A stretch of DNA of 64,000 nucleotides from UBA5239 sp031548025. GTDB lineage: Bacteria > Verrucomicrobiota > Lentisphaeria > Victivallales > Victivallaceae. The stretch lies in contig JAVBRM010000071.1 of the NCBI GenBank assembly GCA_031548025.1, forward strand, positions 14,668 through 78,667, read 5' to 3'. The position numbers and the translations under genes are program-made. Below the pieces are notes generated by a model that did not search any database, was not told where the DNA came from, and was given only the letters and a program-made list of their open reading frames with translations. Positions 52,311-61,940 of this stretch are shown one piece after another; positions within the stretch are counted from its first letter, which is position 1, and each line of letters starts with the position of its first letter.

Positions 52311-55142
52311 CGAAATGTTCAGATGGCAATGAGTCGCTGCATCGAAATATTGCCCCTCGAATGATCGGATCAAGGTGGTTGCAACTTTCAAGGCAATTTT
52401 ATTTTCTCCGACATGCAACCATGAGCGATCAATCATGAAACTCCTTGGGTTCCAGGGAATATCCTGCCACTCACCTTCATTGATGGATACCCGCAGCGAT
52501 TCCTCAAACCCATCCGGCAGGCTCATTTCCGCAATCAGTTTTTCGCCCTCCGGAAGATTATTCAGAAAAAAACTTCCCTCATAACCGATTGTACCGGAGA
52601 AGAATGGAAGCTTATTGCCAATGTAATCTTCAAACTCTCCAGTACTGACAGGAGAAGTCAGGCGAGCCCGCTCAACCCCAAACTTACCGGCCAGGTAAAG
52701 CGGATTGCGCAATCCACCGTCCATTCGGTCGGTTACACACTCCACCGTGACTGTATTGAGTCCTTTTTTGAGATATGAGGTTATTTCAGCGCCGAGCGAG
52801 CCTTTTACATGAGCATCGACCGAAGTGAAATTAAGCAATGAATTATTGATTGAAATCGACCAGTCCCCACGCAGTGAACCCGGCTCCATGACCAGAAGGA
52901 CTGAACCGTCGAAATCATTGTCGAAAGTATATTCATAACGTATGGTTAGTTCCGGAAAACCGAGCGCGGGCATTCTCCCGAAACCGAACCGATATTTAGG
53001 AGAAAACTCGAAACCACCCTGAGCCAGTTGATTGGCTATCGGCATGGCTTGAACCGGCATGGCGGAACCGAATTTCCCATCCGCCTGTCGTATTTGCATG
53101 AAAAAATCATTTATCCGCAGCACATTGAGGTTTTCCGGGGTAACCGTGAATTTACCGGTTACCGGAATTTTCACCATCGGGATGGCCGGAGCCGGGGCGA
53201 CTCCGTCGCCGTAGGCCAGAAGGCACGACCCGAATGCCTCCAGGCGAAAGAGCACGCTTCCATCCGGCTGGAGCGCAAGGACCGGAATATCATGATCATC
53301 AAGCGAAATTTCACCAAGCCCTTTCGCCGCGACAGCATCAAAACGCAAGGTAATTGCTTCCGGTGAAATATTCTGGAAAAATCCAACCAGGCTTTTGCCG
53401 TCTGTCCGCGAGCGATACCAAAGCTTGGAATCCTGGCCTGAAATGACCTCATATTTCCACAATGACTCCGTAATTACAGTGGCATCCGAGGCTTCAATCA
53501 TATTGATATTCGCCCGGCGGAGCTTAGCCAAAACAGCTTCCAGTTCCGGCAGGCGAATATTCAGCGGCGGAACGATCACGGTGTCGATATCAAGATCCCG
53601 GCAGTGCACCACCGCGTCTCCCAAAGTTCCATTCTCAAGAATTTTGGCGCTGCCAATTACAAACTCGACATGATGCTCCATAAGTTGATTTTGAAGCTCT
53701 TTATTGATCAGGTATTCCTCGCTTCGATCGTTCTCCGGCATTCCTTCCGTTACGTCAAGAAGAAGAGTCCGGGCGGCAAAATATTTTCCCTTGAATACCT
53801 GCCAAATACGATCAAAGCGCTTCGAGAGGATTCCGAATTGATTAAAATACGGCATCTGAAAGAAGAAAGTCGGCGGGGCGTCGTGTTTTTTCAGAGCATG
53901 GGTACTGTAAAAGAATCCATGCGGCACCAGATAGGTAATCCCTTGCATGATCAGACTTTCCGCGATGAATTTCGTATCCTGGAGAGTACCGGACCAGCCG
54001 AGTGAATGGAAACATTCGCACAGGCAACCTTCCTTACCGAAAAAATAACTCGCCGATGCCGTCGCCAAGGCATTCCCGCGAAGCCTGCCGCCCAGACTGT
54101 CCGGCCGCTTCGCTCCGGCTTTGACATGCCCGGGTTCACAGCCGGGAATATCCATATAATCCAGTTGCTCAAAGAATGCGGAATCCTTTTCGCCGCAGTA
54201 ACGGATATTGTGATTGCGGCACCATTCGGAAATCTGCCCGTCGTAACTTTCGCAAAACATCCGGTACATGAGTTGTTTCAAATCGGTAAAAATCCGCTTG
54301 TGTTCAGGGTGCTCCACCTCCAGATAAGCGGTATAGTTGCCCTCGAGCGGATATCCGTATTCCCGGAGAAATCTTTCCGGAACCAGACGCGACCAATTGA
54401 AATAGGTTTCATCGGTAAATATTGAATGAATCAGCGTACCGAAATGCTTTCCATAGCGCGCATAGTAACGTTCATGAGTCAATCGAATGAATTCGGCAAT
54501 TGCTTCCGGGTTGAGCGGATCGACAAAATTTCCCCAGTATTTATGATTTTCGACCACGATTTGAATGGCGGCCGTAACGTGCCATTCCCCCTCAGGAAAA
54601 TTATATTCCAGCGTCGGAGCGGGATCACTGGCAAAATAACGCTTCTGGTTATATGGCGTCAAGCCGCCGTGATGATAAGATTCATTTTCCATCGACATTC
54701 CGATATGGGATCTGAGGTCGATTTTTTCATCCCAGACAATTTGGCCATCACGCCTTGGAAACGCTTCACAGGAAAGGATTTTTCCTTTTTGAAATGCACG
54801 ACGAACGAAACCTTCTCCACAATCAAAAATCTCGGATTTCAGTTCAGTCGCGTGAAACTGCGGATTACCCTCGGTCACTTCTCCTCCGGCAATGCCGGAA
54901 GGATACGGATATTCATCATAAAAGTTAACCACCATATTATGTTTTTCCGCTTCCAGAAGAGCAACATCAAGCATGCGGAAAAAACTTTCCGATAAATAAG
55001 GTTGTTCCAGTCCCTGCCTGGAATGAAGATAAAATCCGCGAATTCCCTGACTGGCCATTTCACGGATCTGTCGCGTAATTTCATCGGCGGAAAGACGATC
55101 ATTAAGAAACCAGAATGGATAAATCCCGGGCTGTAAATTCAT
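52308..55142 (-). CDS. GH106-like glycoside hydrolase (probable alpha-L-rhamnosidase)
   Basis: 944 residues, no signal peptide. The start PFWFLNDRLSADEITRQIREMASQGIRGFYLHSRQGL is the familiar opening of GH106-type TIM barrels (I give it only as a landmark at residues 6-40). The barrel continues to about 480, followed by a GATase-like middle part and C-terminal jelly-roll domains of the GH2 sugar-binding type. Alpha-rhamnosidase activity would fit the neighbouring rhamnogalacturonan operon. It is transcribed leftward from a weakly conserved promoter; GGGAAACAAATATC about 90 bp upstream resembles the shared box. Confidence 0.8.
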   Translation of the reverse strand: MNLQPGIYPFWFLNDRLSADEITRQIREMASQGIRGFYLHSRQGLEQPYLSESFFRMLDVALLEAEKHNMVVNFYDEYPYPSGIAGGEVTEGNPQFHATELKSEIFDCGEGFVRRAFQKGKILSCEAFPRRDGQIVWDEKIDLRSHIGMSMENESYHHGGLTPYNQKRYFASDPAPTLEYNFPEGEWHVTAAIQIVVENHKYWGNFVDPLNPEAIAEFIRLTHERYYARYGKHFGTLIHSIFTDETYFNWSRLVPERFLREYGYPLEGNYTAYLEVEHPEHKRIFTDLKQLMYRMFCESYDGQISEWCRNHNIRYCGEKDSAFFEQLDYMDIPGCEPGHVKAGAKRPDSLGGRLRGNALATASASYFFGKEGCLCECFHSLGWSGTLQDTKFIAESLIMQGITYLVPHGFFYSTHALKKHDAPPTFFFQMPYFNQFGILSKRFDRIWQVFKGKYFAARTLLLDVTEGMPENDRSEEYLINKELQNQLMEHHVEFVIGSAKILENGTLGDAVVHCRDLDIDTVIVPPLNIRLPELEAVLAKLRRANINMIEASDATVITESLWKYEVISGQDSKLWYRSRTDGKSLVGFFQNISPEAITLRFDAVAAKGLGEISLDDHDIPVLALQPDGSVLFRLEAFGSCLLAYGDGVAPAPAIPMVKIPVTGKFTVTPENLNVLRINDFFMQIRQADGKFGSAMPVQAMPIANQLAQGGFEFSPKYRFGFGRMPALGFPELTIRYEYTFDNDFDGSVLLVMEPGSLRGDWSISINNSLLNFTSVDAHVKGSLGAEITSYLKKGLNTVTVECVTDRMDGGLRNPLYLAGKFGVERARLTSPVSTGEFEDYIGNKLPFFSGTIGYEGSFFLNNLPEGEKLIAEMSLPDGFEESLRVSINEGEWQDIPWNPRSFMIDRSWLHVGENKIALKVATTLIRSFEGQYFDAATHCHLNIS

Positions 55143-55284
55143 TTTTAGTTCCCTTTGTCATGTTAATTATAAATATAATGATTTATTGAAAAAAATCAAT
55201 ATGTGGAATGAAAATAAACGGGAAACAAATATCTGATTACTTTTTGATTAATAAAGTTTATTTAGATTCAAAATATAAGAAAAA

Positions 55285-55302
55285 TTTCATAAATTCATGA
55301 AA
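55285..55302. promoter_or_regulatory. Palindrome TTTCATAAATTCATGAAA upstream of the GH2 operon
   Basis: TTTCAT and ATGAAA face each other across 6 bp, 8 bp upstream of the -35 element of the promoter at 55310. The same half-sites, without spacer, occur at the LacI promoter (51097-51106). Confidence 0.6.
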
Positions 55303-55309
55303 TAGGTTA

Positions 55310-55338
55310 TTGACATACGAGTGATTACAATGTATAAT
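55310..55338 (+). promoter_or_regulatory. Sigma-70 promoter of the xylan operon
   Basis: TTGACA (55310-55315), a 17-bp spacer and TATAAT (55333-55338). Box ATGGAAACAAAAA (55344-55356), followed by GATTTCAT, lies in the early transcribed region as an operator candidate. Confidence 0.88.
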
Positions 55339-55393
55339 TATTCATGGAAACAAAAATGATTTCATGTAACATGCAGATAAACGAGAGGTAAAA

Positions 55394-58300
55394 ATGAAAA
55401 GAACAGCTTTGATGGTATCGTGTCTCCTGGTTCTTGGCTTTGCGGGACAAGTTCTCGCGCAAGGCTATAACCTGAACATCGACTGGAAATTCACCAAAGC
55501 CAAAGGAACCAGTTTCCCGCTGGCAAGCGCGCTGAAAGGCGTCGAGAAGAACGGCAAACCTTTCTATGCCGTGGATTATGATGATGCCGATTGGAAAACG
55601 GTGAGCATGCCACATCCCGTCAATGCGGAAGATTCATTTGACGACCGGCTTGTCGATGCCGGAGAGGCCAATCTGTATCGCGGCTTCATGTTTTACCGCA
55701 AAAATTTCACCTTGTCGAAAGATATGACCGGCAAGAAAACCTTTATCGAATTCGAAAGCATCCGCCAGAGCATTTACCTGTATGTAAACGGCAATTTTGC
55801 CGGTTATTATGAGGCGGGCATCGCTCCGGTCGGTTTCGATATCAGCAATTTCGTCAAACCCGGCGACAACCTGGTAGCGGTAGCCACCGAGAATACCGCC
55901 GCCCGCGGCATCAAACTCTATACGAAAGAAACGAAACCGGGCAGCACACCGGGCGATCAATCCGGTATCAGCCACCAATGGAATCAGAAGGATTTCAACC
56001 CGGTTCAGGGCGGAATCGCCGGTAATGTGAATTTGTATGTCAAGGAACCCGTATACCTGACGCTCCCCCTGTACAACAACCTGAAAACCACCGGGACTTA
56101 TATTACCGCCGATGATTTCAACTTTGCCGCCGGTTCGGCCAGGATCAATATCAAAGCCGAAGTGCGCAATGAATCGAAAACCGCGGCAAAGCTCAAGCTC
56201 GCGGTCAACATCAATGACGCCGCCGATGGAAAACTGATTAAAACATTCACCGGCACGGTCAATGCCGTAGCCCCCGCCAAAGACGCCGGTAAAATTTATG
56301 AAACCTCCCTCGAAAATGATATCTACAACGAAAATCCCAAACCGACCGACGTCATTACACCGGACGTTCAGTATATCACCGTATCGGATACGGTAAACGG
56401 CCTGGAATTCTGGTCGCCGGACAATCCGAAACTCTATACGGTAAGCATTTCGCTCCTCGATGCCGATTCTTCCAAAGTCTGCGATATCGAGAACATCACC
56501 ACCGGATTCCGCGAAGTGGTATTCGTGGCGGACAAAGGATTGATGATTAACGGCAAGGCCTTTTTCCTGAAAGGCTACGCGCAGCGCTCCACCAACGGCT
56601 GGGCGGTGATCGGCGTAGCCAATGACTGGCTGAACGACTTCGAGGCCGCGCTGGTCCGCGAATCCGGTGCCGATTTCATCCGCTGGATGCATGTGGCCCC
56701 AAAACCGACGATCATCCGCTCCGGCGACAAATACGGGGTGGTTTCAGTGGCCCCCGGCGGCGACAAGGAAACCGACGTCAAAGACCGCAGATGGAACCAA
56801 CGCATGGAAGCCATGCGCGATACGCTGATCTATTTCCGCAACTCTCCGTCGGTTATTTTCTGGGAAGCCGGCAACAATGCGATTTCCGCCGAACACATGG
56901 CCGAAATCATGGCGATGAAAAAACGCCTTGATCCGGCCGGCGGCCGTCTGATGGGCTGCCGTAGCATTACCTCAAAAGAACAACTCGCCTCGTCCGAGTG
57001 GGTCGGCACGATGTATGGCCGTCATGACGAGAAGGCGAAAAGAAGCATGAACGAGATGAAACGTCAACAGCCGATGGTCGAAACAGAGCACGCCCGTGAA
57101 GAATCTCCGCGCCGTGTCTGGGACCGTTATTCGCCGCCGGACTACGACTATGTCAATAAATGGCTCGGCAAGGGCGGCAAGAAACGGGACGGCTTCGATA
57201 TCTGGGATTTGACCCAGGAAGAGTTCTGCGTGAAAAACGCCGGAGGCTACGCGCATTATTATCTGAGGCGGGTTGGCGGCAGCAAGGAAAATTATTACTC
57301 GGCGGTGGGGGCGCTGGTTTGGGCTGATTCCAATGAACTCGGGCGCAACAGCGGCACGGAAAACAGCCGTACTTCCGGCCGGGTCGACCCCGTGCGTATC
57401 CGCAAAGAGTCTTTCTACGCGTTCCAGGTTTTTCAGGCCAATGAACCGAAAATTATGATTCTTGGTCACTGGAATTATCCGAAACTGACCCCGGAAACCT
57501 ATCTGTACCGCGAGAAGGAATGGACCGGAGATCACTGGCGCGTAACCGACAAAATCGCTCAGCGCAATCCGAAGAGCAAGACCGTGTATGTGTTGGGTTC
57601 CGTCCATTGCGCCGGCATCGAACTTTTCGTGAACGGCAAAAGCGTCGGCGTAAATTCCAAGCCGAAAGATCTGTACGTTTATGAGTTCCCCGGCATCGAC
57701 GTAACCCAGTCCGGCAAAATCCATGCCGTGGCCAAAGACCGCAAGGGCAAAGTCATCGCCGATTATACCATTGAAACCGTCGGCGATCCCGCGGCAATCC
57801 GCCTCACGCCGGTGGTCGGCCCCGAGGGACTTCGCGCCGACGGTTCCGATATCGGTTTCTTTGATGTGGAAATCGTCGATGCTCAGGGCCGCGTCTGCCC
57901 GCTGAATTACGACCGTATCGATTTCAAACTTGAAGGCCCGGGCGTATTCCTCGGCGGCTATAACTCCGGCAAATTCGGCAAAAATTCCGTTAACCGCAAG
58001 AGCTATGTATTCGCCGAATGCGGATCGAACCGGGTGTTTGTCCAAGCCACCCGTCAGGCGGGAGAAATCACCCTGACCGCGCAATCCGGCAAACTCTCCG
58101 CCAAGTCGAGTATCCAAGCTAAAGCGATTACGATAGCGGATGGTTTCGCGCCGCCTCAACAGGCATTCAAGGCCGGTGTCCGCTTTGCCTCCGTCGAGTC
58201 GTCCGCCGTGGAACAGCGTGAGCTTGATTCCAATACCGCGACCGTGGAGTATTACAAAATAACCGTGAACGGGCAGTCCGTTTCGTTCACGGCGGCAAAT

Positions 58301-58669
58301 CAGCCGTTTATCCCCGACGGCACTACCGGAGTGGTCTGTCCGCTGCGCCCGGTTCTGACCGCGCTGGCCGAGGCCAAGGCCGATTTCCGTTGGACCTATC
58401 AAACCAGCGGCGCCCTGCCCGCTTATCTGAATGAATTTTCGCTGCCGCTGCTTACGATCCAGACGAAGGGCAGAAAAGTCGAGATCGCCAACGGCAATAC
58501 CGAAATCGCGATTAATTCCGGCAAAGACAGCAACCTGACCAACTATCAGTTTGTGGAAGAAAACGGCGAACTGATCGGCGAACTTCCGGCAGTTCTGGCG
58601 TACATCCCCGGAACTGAGTTGAAAGTCGATTCCGATTCAAAAACCATCATCATCACCATCAAAAAGTAA
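55394..58669 (+). CDS. Secreted GH2-family protein with unusual catalytic motif and stalk-like C-terminus
   Basis: 1091 residues with signal peptide (ending QVLA). GH2 sugar-binding domain (about 25-215), Ig-like domain and TIM barrel (about 370-620) are clear. At the acid/base position the usual GNE reads G493-N-N495, with Glu491 just before it in FWEAGNN. The likely nucleophile region VETEH (Glu563/Glu565) is kept. Further Ig-like domains follow, then a C-terminal region (about 945-1090) like the copper amine oxidase N-terminal stalk domain. It is the first gene of the rightward operon, with GAGAGG before the ATG. The substrate is uncertain; xylan or a related glycan is suggested by the downstream genes. 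Confidence 0.82.
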   Translation: MKRTALMVSCLLVLGFAGQVLAQGYNLNIDWKFTKAKGTSFPLASALKGVEKNGKPFYAVDYDDADWKTVSMPHPVNAEDSFDDRLVDAGEANLYRGFMFYRKNFTLSKDMTGKKTFIEFESIRQSIYLYVNGNFAGYYEAGIAPVGFDISNFVKPGDNLVAVATENTAARGIKLYTKETKPGSTPGDQSGISHQWNQKDFNPVQGGIAGNVNLYVKEPVYLTLPLYNNLKTTGTYITADDFNFAAGSARINIKAEVRNESKTAAKLKLAVNINDAADGKLIKTFTGTVNAVAPAKDAGKIYETSLENDIYNENPKPTDVITPDVQYITVSDTVNGLEFWSPDNPKLYTVSISLLDADSSKVCDIENITTGFREVVFVADKGLMINGKAFFLKGYAQRSTNGWAVIGVANDWLNDFEAALVRESGADFIRWMHVAPKPTIIRSGDKYGVVSVAPGGDKETDVKDRRWNQRMEAMRDTLIYFRNSPSVIFWEAGNNAISAEHMAEIMAMKKRLDPAGGRLMGCRSITSKEQLASSEWVGTMYGRHDEKAKRSMNEMKRQQPMVETEHAREESPRRVWDRYSPPDYDYVNKWLGKGGKKRDGFDIWDLTQEEFCVKNAGGYAHYYLRRVGGSKENYYSAVGALVWADSNELGRNSGTENSRTSGRVDPVRIRKESFYAFQVFQANEPKIMILGHWNYPKLTPETYLYREKEWTGDHWRVTDKIAQRNPKSKTVYVLGSVHCAGIELFVNGKSVGVNSKPKDLYVYEFPGIDVTQSGKIHAVAKDRKGKVIADYTIETVGDPAAIRLTPVVGPEGLRADGSDIGFFDVEIVDAQGRVCPLNYDRIDFKLEGPGVFLGGYNSGKFGKNSVNRKSYVFAECGSNRVFVQATRQAGEITLTAQSGKLSAKSSIQAKAITIADGFAPPQQAFKAGVRFASVESSAVEQRELDSNTATVEYYKITVNGQSVSFTAANQPFIPDGTTGVVCPLRPVLTALAEAKADFRWTYQTSGALPAYLNEFSLPLLTIQTKGRKVEIANGNTEIAINSGKDSNLTNYQFVEENGELIGELPAVLAYIPGTELKVDSDSKTIIITIKK

Positions 58670-58683
58670 GAGGAGAAAAAAAC

Positions 58684-59520
58684 ATGAGAATTTTGATCAT
58701 CCTATTGGCCCTGGCCGGAGTTGTGAATGCCGCTGAAATCCCGGTAAAAAATGGCGATTCAATCGTATTCCTCGGCGACTCAATTACCCGCGACGGAGAT
58801 AAAGGCGACGGATATATCAAAATGTTCGCCGCAGGCATGAAGGAAAATGGAATCGAGCTGAAAACGACCGGCGCCGGTATCGGCGGCAACAAGTCCAATC
58901 ATATGAAAGGCCGCCTGGACAAACATGTGATTTCGAGGAAACCCCAGTTTATGGTTCTGAGCTGCGGCGTCAATGATGTATATCACGGCTTCAAGAAGCC
59001 CCCCGCCGGAACTTCTCTGGAAGATTATCAGAAAAATATCACTGAAATCATCGACCGCGCCCAGGCCGCAAACATTAAAGTAATTGTCATGACCGCCACC
59101 ATGCTTACGGAGAGCGTTACCGACAAAAGAAACGCCGCCCTGGCCGACTATAATAAATTCCTGCGGGAAATCGCAGCGGCCAAAAACTGCATCCTGATCG
59201 ATCAGTACCAGGCAATGCTGGACACCGTGACTGCTTATAAAAAGCTTTATCCGAATGAAAACAAGCGTTTCGTTACCGTCGACGGCATCCACATGAATCC
59301 GCTCGGCAATAAAATGATGGCGACGGCGCTCCTGAAAGGAATGAACTTAAACAATGAACAATTGGTCAAAGCGGAAAAAGCAATTGATAATCTGAAAACC
59401 AATCAGTCCATCTCCATGAGCATCGGCGCTTATGAATACCTGACCAACCAATCGACAAGCAAGAAAGTTCCATTCGAAGATTACGCCGGAGAGCTATTCA
59501 AAGAAGCCCTGCCGAAGTAA
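58684..59520 (+). CDS. Secreted SGNH/GDSL hydrolase (probable carbohydrate acetylesterase)
   Basis: 278 residues with signal peptide (ending VNA). Blocks: FLGDSITRDGD (Ser in GDS), GVND, and DGIHMNPLGN with the catalytic Asp/His pair. It has a lysine-rich C-terminal extension of about 60 residues. It probably removes acetyl groups from xylan or oligosaccharides in the periplasm. It starts 14 bp after the GH2 gene behind GAGGAG. Confidence 0.88.
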   Translation: MRILIILLALAGVVNAAEIPVKNGDSIVFLGDSITRDGDKGDGYIKMFAAGMKENGIELKTTGAGIGGNKSNHMKGRLDKHVISRKPQFMVLSCGVNDVYHGFKKPPAGTSLEDYQKNITEIIDRAQAANIKVIVMTATMLTESVTDKRNAALADYNKFLREIAAAKNCILIDQYQAMLDTVTAYKKLYPNENKRFVTVDGIHMNPLGNKMMATALLKGMNLNNEQLVKAEKAIDNLKTNQSISMSIGAYEYLTNQSTSKKVPFEDYAGELFKEALPK

Positions 59521-59534
59521 GGATAAACTTGAAA

Positions 59535-61850
59535 ATGACTATTTTTCACCTGAAATGCAATGAAACTGTTTCGGTCATCCGCGACAGTTCGGAAATGCCT
59601 CTGATTGATATCGCGCTCGACTTATTGAAAAGAGATTTATCTCAGGTTTTAGGGGCCGATCTTGAAATTGCGGCAACTCACTCCGGGCGGGAGCAGATTA
59701 TAGTCGGTACATTGGAGAGCCCTTTACTCAAACCGTGGTTTGAAAACGGGACGCTTTCGAAAGAACAACTTTCGGCCCATCCGGAAGCATTTCAACTTGC
59801 CGTTGTCGGTTCCAAACTTTTGATCGCCGGGGCCGACCGACGGGGAGCGGCTTACGGCATCATGGAGCTTTCACGCAAACTCGGGGTTTCGCCGTGGGAA
59901 TGGTGGGCGGATGCGATTCCAGCCAAACTAGACGGTTTTTCCTTGTCCGCCGCATATAACGACATCCAGTGGCCCGATGTCGAATTCCGAGGTATTTTCA
60001 TCAACGACGAAGACATCGGTTTTGTCCCGTGGGCCGCGAAATTTGAACCGGAAACCAAGGACGTTATCGGCCCGAAAACTTATTCCAAAGTATTTGAACT
60101 TTTGATCCGGCTTCGGGCCAATACATTGTGGCCGGCCATGCATGCCTGTTCCATGCCGTTTTTCCTGGTGGAAGGCAATGCCGAAGCGGCGGACCGTTAC
60201 GGCATTTTGGTCGGCACCTCGCATTGCGAGCCGATGAACTGCAACGCCAACGGCGAATGGGCTTGCCGTGGTCAGGGTGAATACAATTACGCCACCAACC
60301 GGGATTCAGTCCTGAATTTCTGGCGGGAACGCCTGAAAAAAATCGGCAAAAGCGACAACCTCTACACGATCGGTATGCGCGGAATCCATGACGGCCCGAT
60401 GAACGGTGCGGCGAATGATCAGGAGTGCCGGAATTTTCTGACGCGGGTTTTCGCCGATCAGCGCGCTTTGCTTGCCGAATACAGTGGCAAACCGGCGGAT
60501 CAGGTGCCGCAAGTGTTCATTCCGTACAAAGAAGTGTTCGACGTTTACCGTTCGGGGCTGGAAGTGCCGCCCGATGTGTCGCTGATGTGGTGCGACGACA
60601 ACTACGGTTATGTCTTGCGCCTACCCAATGAAAGTGACCGCCAAAGACCCGGCGGATCGGGGATTTATTATCATCTTTCCTATTGGGGCACGCCATTCAG
60701 CTATGTGTGGCTATCGACAAACCATCCCGGCCAGATTTTTCGGGAATTGAAGCGTTCATATGAAAATAACGCCAGGCGTATGTGGATCATCAATGTCGGA
60801 GATATCAAGCCGACGGAGTATCAACTTGCTTTGACCATGGATATGGCCTGGAATATCGATGCCGTGGGCGAACAGGGCGTCTTCGGGCATTTGAGGAACT
60901 GGCTGGATACGGTTTTCGGCAACGATGTGGCTTCAGAGCTTGCGGAATGCATGATGGAATTTTACCGTCTGGCCTGGATTCGAAAACCGGAAAGCATTGA
61001 TTCGCGGATCTGGTGCTGGCGCCGTGAAGCCCATGCCCCTAAAGCATACATTCCGGAAACGAATGACTTCACCGAAACCGAAGTACTCCAACGGCTGGAG
61101 GAATACGCCGCGCTCGAAAAGCAAATCACACAAATCAAAGAAAAAATTCGCCCGAAACTCGCGGACGCCTGGTTCGAGCTCATCGAATATCCGGTTTGCG
61201 CCGCCGCCGCGGTGAACCGGAAATATTATTACGGTGAAATGGCTAAATACGGCAAGATGCCGTGGCGCGCCTCCCATGCCGCATACGAACATATTCTCGC
61301 CTTGACCAAGAGTTACAATGCTCTTCCCAAGTGGAACGGCATGATGGGGCTTACCGATCCGAGGTGGGGCTCTTTCAATGAATACACCAAAGAAATTTCA
61401 TGCCCGAAAGAACAGATATTCCAGCCTGAGTCATCGCAAACAATCATTGAATTCCAAGGCATGGATTCTCTGACTGATCTGGAAGGCGCCTATGGACTCG
61501 GCTACAAGGCGAAGGCCGCTATTCTGCCGGTCAGGCGGAAAGCGACGTTCCCGGTTGTCGGAAAAGACCTGAAAATCCGGATCGCGATGATTCCGACTCA
61601 CCCGGCCGACGGCGACCAGCTCCGTTATCGCGTCCTGTTGAACGGCAGAGAACTCGCAGTCATTAACATTTACGCAAAAGACCGTACTGTCGACTGGTGT
61701 TGGAATGTGGTGCGCAATCAGACCGTGGCCGAACTCGCACTTGAGGCGGCTGATGGAATTCTCGAAATCGAAGCATTGGACGAAGAACTTTTGCTTGACT
61801 GTATTCAAATATTGAAAACACAAGAGATATATCAATCCCATACAAGTTAA
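59535..61850 (+). CDS. Glycoside hydrolase family 115 (alpha-glucuronidase)
   Basis: 771 residues without a signal peptide. The N-terminal alpha/beta domain (GADRRGAAYGIMELSR near 110) is followed by the GH115 barrel with RGIFINDEDIGFVPWAAK (about 150-167) and IRLRANTLWPAMH. GH115 enzymes remove 4-O-methyl-glucuronic acid from xylan, also from internal positions. It is shorter than many members and the C-terminal accessory domain looks reduced. An in-frame TTG two codons earlier has better ribosome-site spacing, so the exact start is open. The released glucuronate would feed the uxu genes immediately downstream. Confidence 0.9.
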   Translation: MTIFHLKCNETVSVIRDSSEMPLIDIALDLLKRDLSQVLGADLEIAATHSGREQIIVGTLESPLLKPWFENGTLSKEQLSAHPEAFQLAVVGSKLLIAGADRRGAAYGIMELSRKLGVSPWEWWADAIPAKLDGFSLSAAYNDIQWPDVEFRGIFINDEDIGFVPWAAKFEPETKDVIGPKTYSKVFELLIRLRANTLWPAMHACSMPFFLVEGNAEAADRYGILVGTSHCEPMNCNANGEWACRGQGEYNYATNRDSVLNFWRERLKKIGKSDNLYTIGMRGIHDGPMNGAANDQECRNFLTRVFADQRALLAEYSGKPADQVPQVFIPYKEVFDVYRSGLEVPPDVSLMWCDDNYGYVLRLPNESDRQRPGGSGIYYHLSYWGTPFSYVWLSTNHPGQIFRELKRSYENNARRMWIINVGDIKPTEYQLALTMDMAWNIDAVGEQGVFGHLRNWLDTVFGNDVASELAECMMEFYRLAWIRKPESIDSRIWCWRREAHAPKAYIPETNDFTETEVLQRLEEYAALEKQITQIKEKIRPKLADAWFELIEYPVCAAAAVNRKYYYGEMAKYGKMPWRASHAAYEHILALTKSYNALPKWNGMMGLTDPRWGSFNEYTKEISCPKEQIFQPESSQTIIEFQGMDSLTDLEGAYGLGYKAKAAILPVRRKATFPVVGKDLKIRIAMIPTHPADGDQLRYRVLLNGRELAVINIYAKDRTVDWCWNVVRNQTVAELALEAADGILEIEALDEELLLDCIQILKTQEIYQSHTS

Positions 61851-61940
61851 TGTCAATCCGCTCTCTTGCCCGAAAACAATACAGGCAGTATATTAACCGC
61901 GAATGTCAAAAAGATACAACTTGCTTAAGGAATCCAACAA

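Noticed and set aside
56972..58402. 476-codon minus-strand frame, and another of 352 codons at 55634-56692
   Set aside because: Both are antisense to the GH2 gene at 55394, which has a signal peptide, family domains, a ribosome site and a promoter. The antisense products resemble no family.
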